Below, in pieces: positions 62,660 through 64,000 of a DNA stretch of 64,000 nt. Positions within the stretch are counted from its first letter, which is position 1. The number at the start of each line of letters is the position of its first letter. Under the pieces are notes generated by a model, which was given only the letters and a program-made list of their open reading frames with translations, did not search any database and was not told the origin of the DNA. The translations under genes and the position numbers were made by a program. This DNA is from Branchiostoma floridae (lineage: Eukaryota > Chordata > Leptocardii > Amphioxiformes > Branchiostomatidae). Location: positions 18,947,593 through 19,011,592 of the forward strand of contig NC_049993.1 of NCBI RefSeq assembly GCF_000003815.2. Reading direction: 5' to 3'.

Positions 62660-63440
62660 AGCAGGACAAGAGTTAAGGGTTCTTGCTATCTACTCTCCAA
62701 GCAGAGGTTAGACTCCGACTTGATTTTGACGTGTTTCAAGTGTATTTTGCCAAGTTTACTACTTTGTCTCGTTTTCTTCAAATTAAATGGCAAATTTTCC
62801 CAAACTGGCCGACGGGAAAAAAACACGTTAACATGTTTAGGGAAGAACCACTGCTTGGAGAATATCTGCTATCTTTGCCAACTAAATTAGTATCTGTCTT
62901 AGTTCGTCGTTCTTAGAATGAATAGGTTACTGAAAACATATTTGGATAATTTACGAGAATGCGTTCATGTTTGATTCGTTCTACATCCTTTATGGTGATG
63001 ACAAAGACAGACGAATTTTGTATTTCCAACAGATTTGTTTTCATATTTGCAACAGTATGATATGGCTGTTGCTACACCTAGCATGATTGATATTTTAAGT
63101 TGTTCTCCAGATGCCTGAATAATAAGGTGCTTCGGTTGTACTCTCAAATATATGGTCAAGTCTAGATGCCGAAACCTTCATTCTTCTTGAGAGCAGAACT
63201 CGTAAAATCAACCATTGTTTTAGGAGACTCGGCTTTGAGAAACCTTTAGCAACGGTTGTTGTTATCAATCTATGACCCCATCTATATATTATTACACGTT
63301 TTGATCAAATATGCTCTAACTTATCAACGTTTTAATAGTCCTTTTGCTTCCTTGCAATTCCTTAGCTGCCTCGCAATGAAAAGTAGAATAAAATAGCTTT
63401 TTATTCGGAACTCTTTTAGGGTACCATAATGTGTTATTTT
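62660..63440. other. No gene recognised
   Basis: A 77-codon plus frame (62683-62916) is the only open stretch; it has no motif known to me. The remainder is AT-rich and featureless. Confidence 0.4.
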
Positions 63441-63447
63441 TCTGCAG

Positions 63448-63540
63448 GCACCACGCCCATGAAACCAGCCCAGACCAATTGGAGGGCACTTGCGCACATG
63501 GCTGCGAGAATTCCCAATCCCGTGTACACATCAAAAGCAG
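63448..63540 (+). CDS. Possible internal exon (93 bp)
   Basis: A strong acceptor (TTATTTTTCTGCAG) and donor (AAAGCAG|GTAAAG) bound 93 bp that are open in two plus frames (for example MKPAQTNWRALAHMAARIPN). No partner exon was found within the window, and the inverted-repeat element at 63557 begins only 16 bp after the donor. It could be the first visible exon of a gene extending beyond 64000. Confidence 0.3.
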
Positions 63541-63556
63541 GTAAAGTTGTTGCCTG

Positions 63557-63727
63557 TAATCTTCAAGCAGATCCTACGGTAGTATAATATCAAAAGCTGC
63601 CAGAGAAGTGAAGCCAAAATAGGAGTGTGCATTGGCTCCCAGTGTCTAATGACTCCCTTTGGCCAGCTGTACTCCTTAGCCAGCTTTGATACTATCTTAT
63701 GCCACTGGTAGATTTGCCTGGAGATTA
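63557..63727. mobile_element. MITE, third family member, 8-bp TSD
   Basis: The left end TAATCTTCAAGCAGATCCTA and right end's complement TAATCTCCAGGCAAATCTAC match the element at 23453. A perfect GTTGCCTG duplication flanks it (63549-63556 and 63728-63735). The interior has the AGTGAAGCCAAAATAGGAGT segment shared with the copy at 56538. Confidence 0.85.
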
Positions 63728-64000
63728 GTTGCCTGATCCTGTTGTCGTACTGTTGTTGCTTTTGTTGAGGATATGAATATTCAAATCCTCTGCTATGCAC
63801 TTTTTGATAATTTTCAATGCGTTTCCGAAGTAACTTTAAACATATCGACCAGATTACTAGTAATGTACTGCAATACATGTCCCCATTTTATTTCGTAAAA
63901 TGACTGTAAAGGCATTTTGGCTACAAATTAGTACTATGTGTTGGATAGTTATGTGAACTATGTTGCTAATTCCAAACGACGAAATAAAGACTTGCCTACA

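Noticed and set aside
1-64000. CRISPR-like arrays
   Set aside because: The direct repeats (28-bp, 44-bp, 105-bp) are contiguous minisatellites without unique spacers, in eukaryotic DNA.

Overview
The window is eukaryotic nuclear DNA, most likely from a lancelet (Branchiostoma). That is inferred from gene style and was not tested by search. The support is intron-bearing genes with standard GT-AG sites, tRNA-derived SINE-like repeats, many small inverted-repeat elements, non-LTR retrotransposon 3' fragments, a TRIM-NHL gene, and a large tandem array of LRR receptors. One run of exactly 100 N (41176-41275) is a scaffold gap.

Layout. (1) 1-4477: minisatellite, a foldback element and otherwise empty sequence. 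(2) 4478-12877, minus strand: an 11-exon gene for a coiled-coil protein of 419 residues, reconstructed here exon by exon with consistent phases. Its introns hold a hAT-type insertion with a perfect 8-bp target duplication and a promoter-like core, a partial exon duplication, and a minisatellite that has copied one 3' splice site 13 times. (3) 12878-15946: promoter region, palindrome array and AT-rich repeats. (4) 15947-20880, plus strand: a 3-exon gene for a TRIM protein of 1325 residues (RING, two B-boxes, coiled coil) joined through a nucleoporin-like FG-repeat linker to two NHL propellers. (5) 22100-60400: eight tandem minus-strand genes with single-exon coding regions, called LRR-A to LRR-H here, plus a fragment of a ninth. 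They are separated by duplicated upstream blocks and repeats. (6) 60400-64000: SINE-like and inverted-repeat elements, decayed exon-like pieces and one possible plus-strand exon.

The LRR genes encode type I membrane proteins: signal peptide, LRRNT, about four LRRs, LRRCT, a second cysteine cluster, a Ser/Thr-rich stalk, one membrane span and a long tyrosine-bearing cytoplasmic tail. The ectodomains are similar. The tails fall into three classes (A/B/H, C/F, D/E/G) and differ in the number of a tyrosine module, in a Cys-rich 7-residue repeat (C), in a C-terminal PDZ-type ending (E and G, lost in D), and by breaks (A has an in-frame stop before the tail; H is cut by an inverted-repeat element). 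This looks like a fast-evolving family of surface receptors with modular signalling tails, plausibly innate immune or cell-recognition receptors. No function is proven by sequence. It is the best candidate for an undescribed system here, followed by the TRIM-FG-NHL protein.
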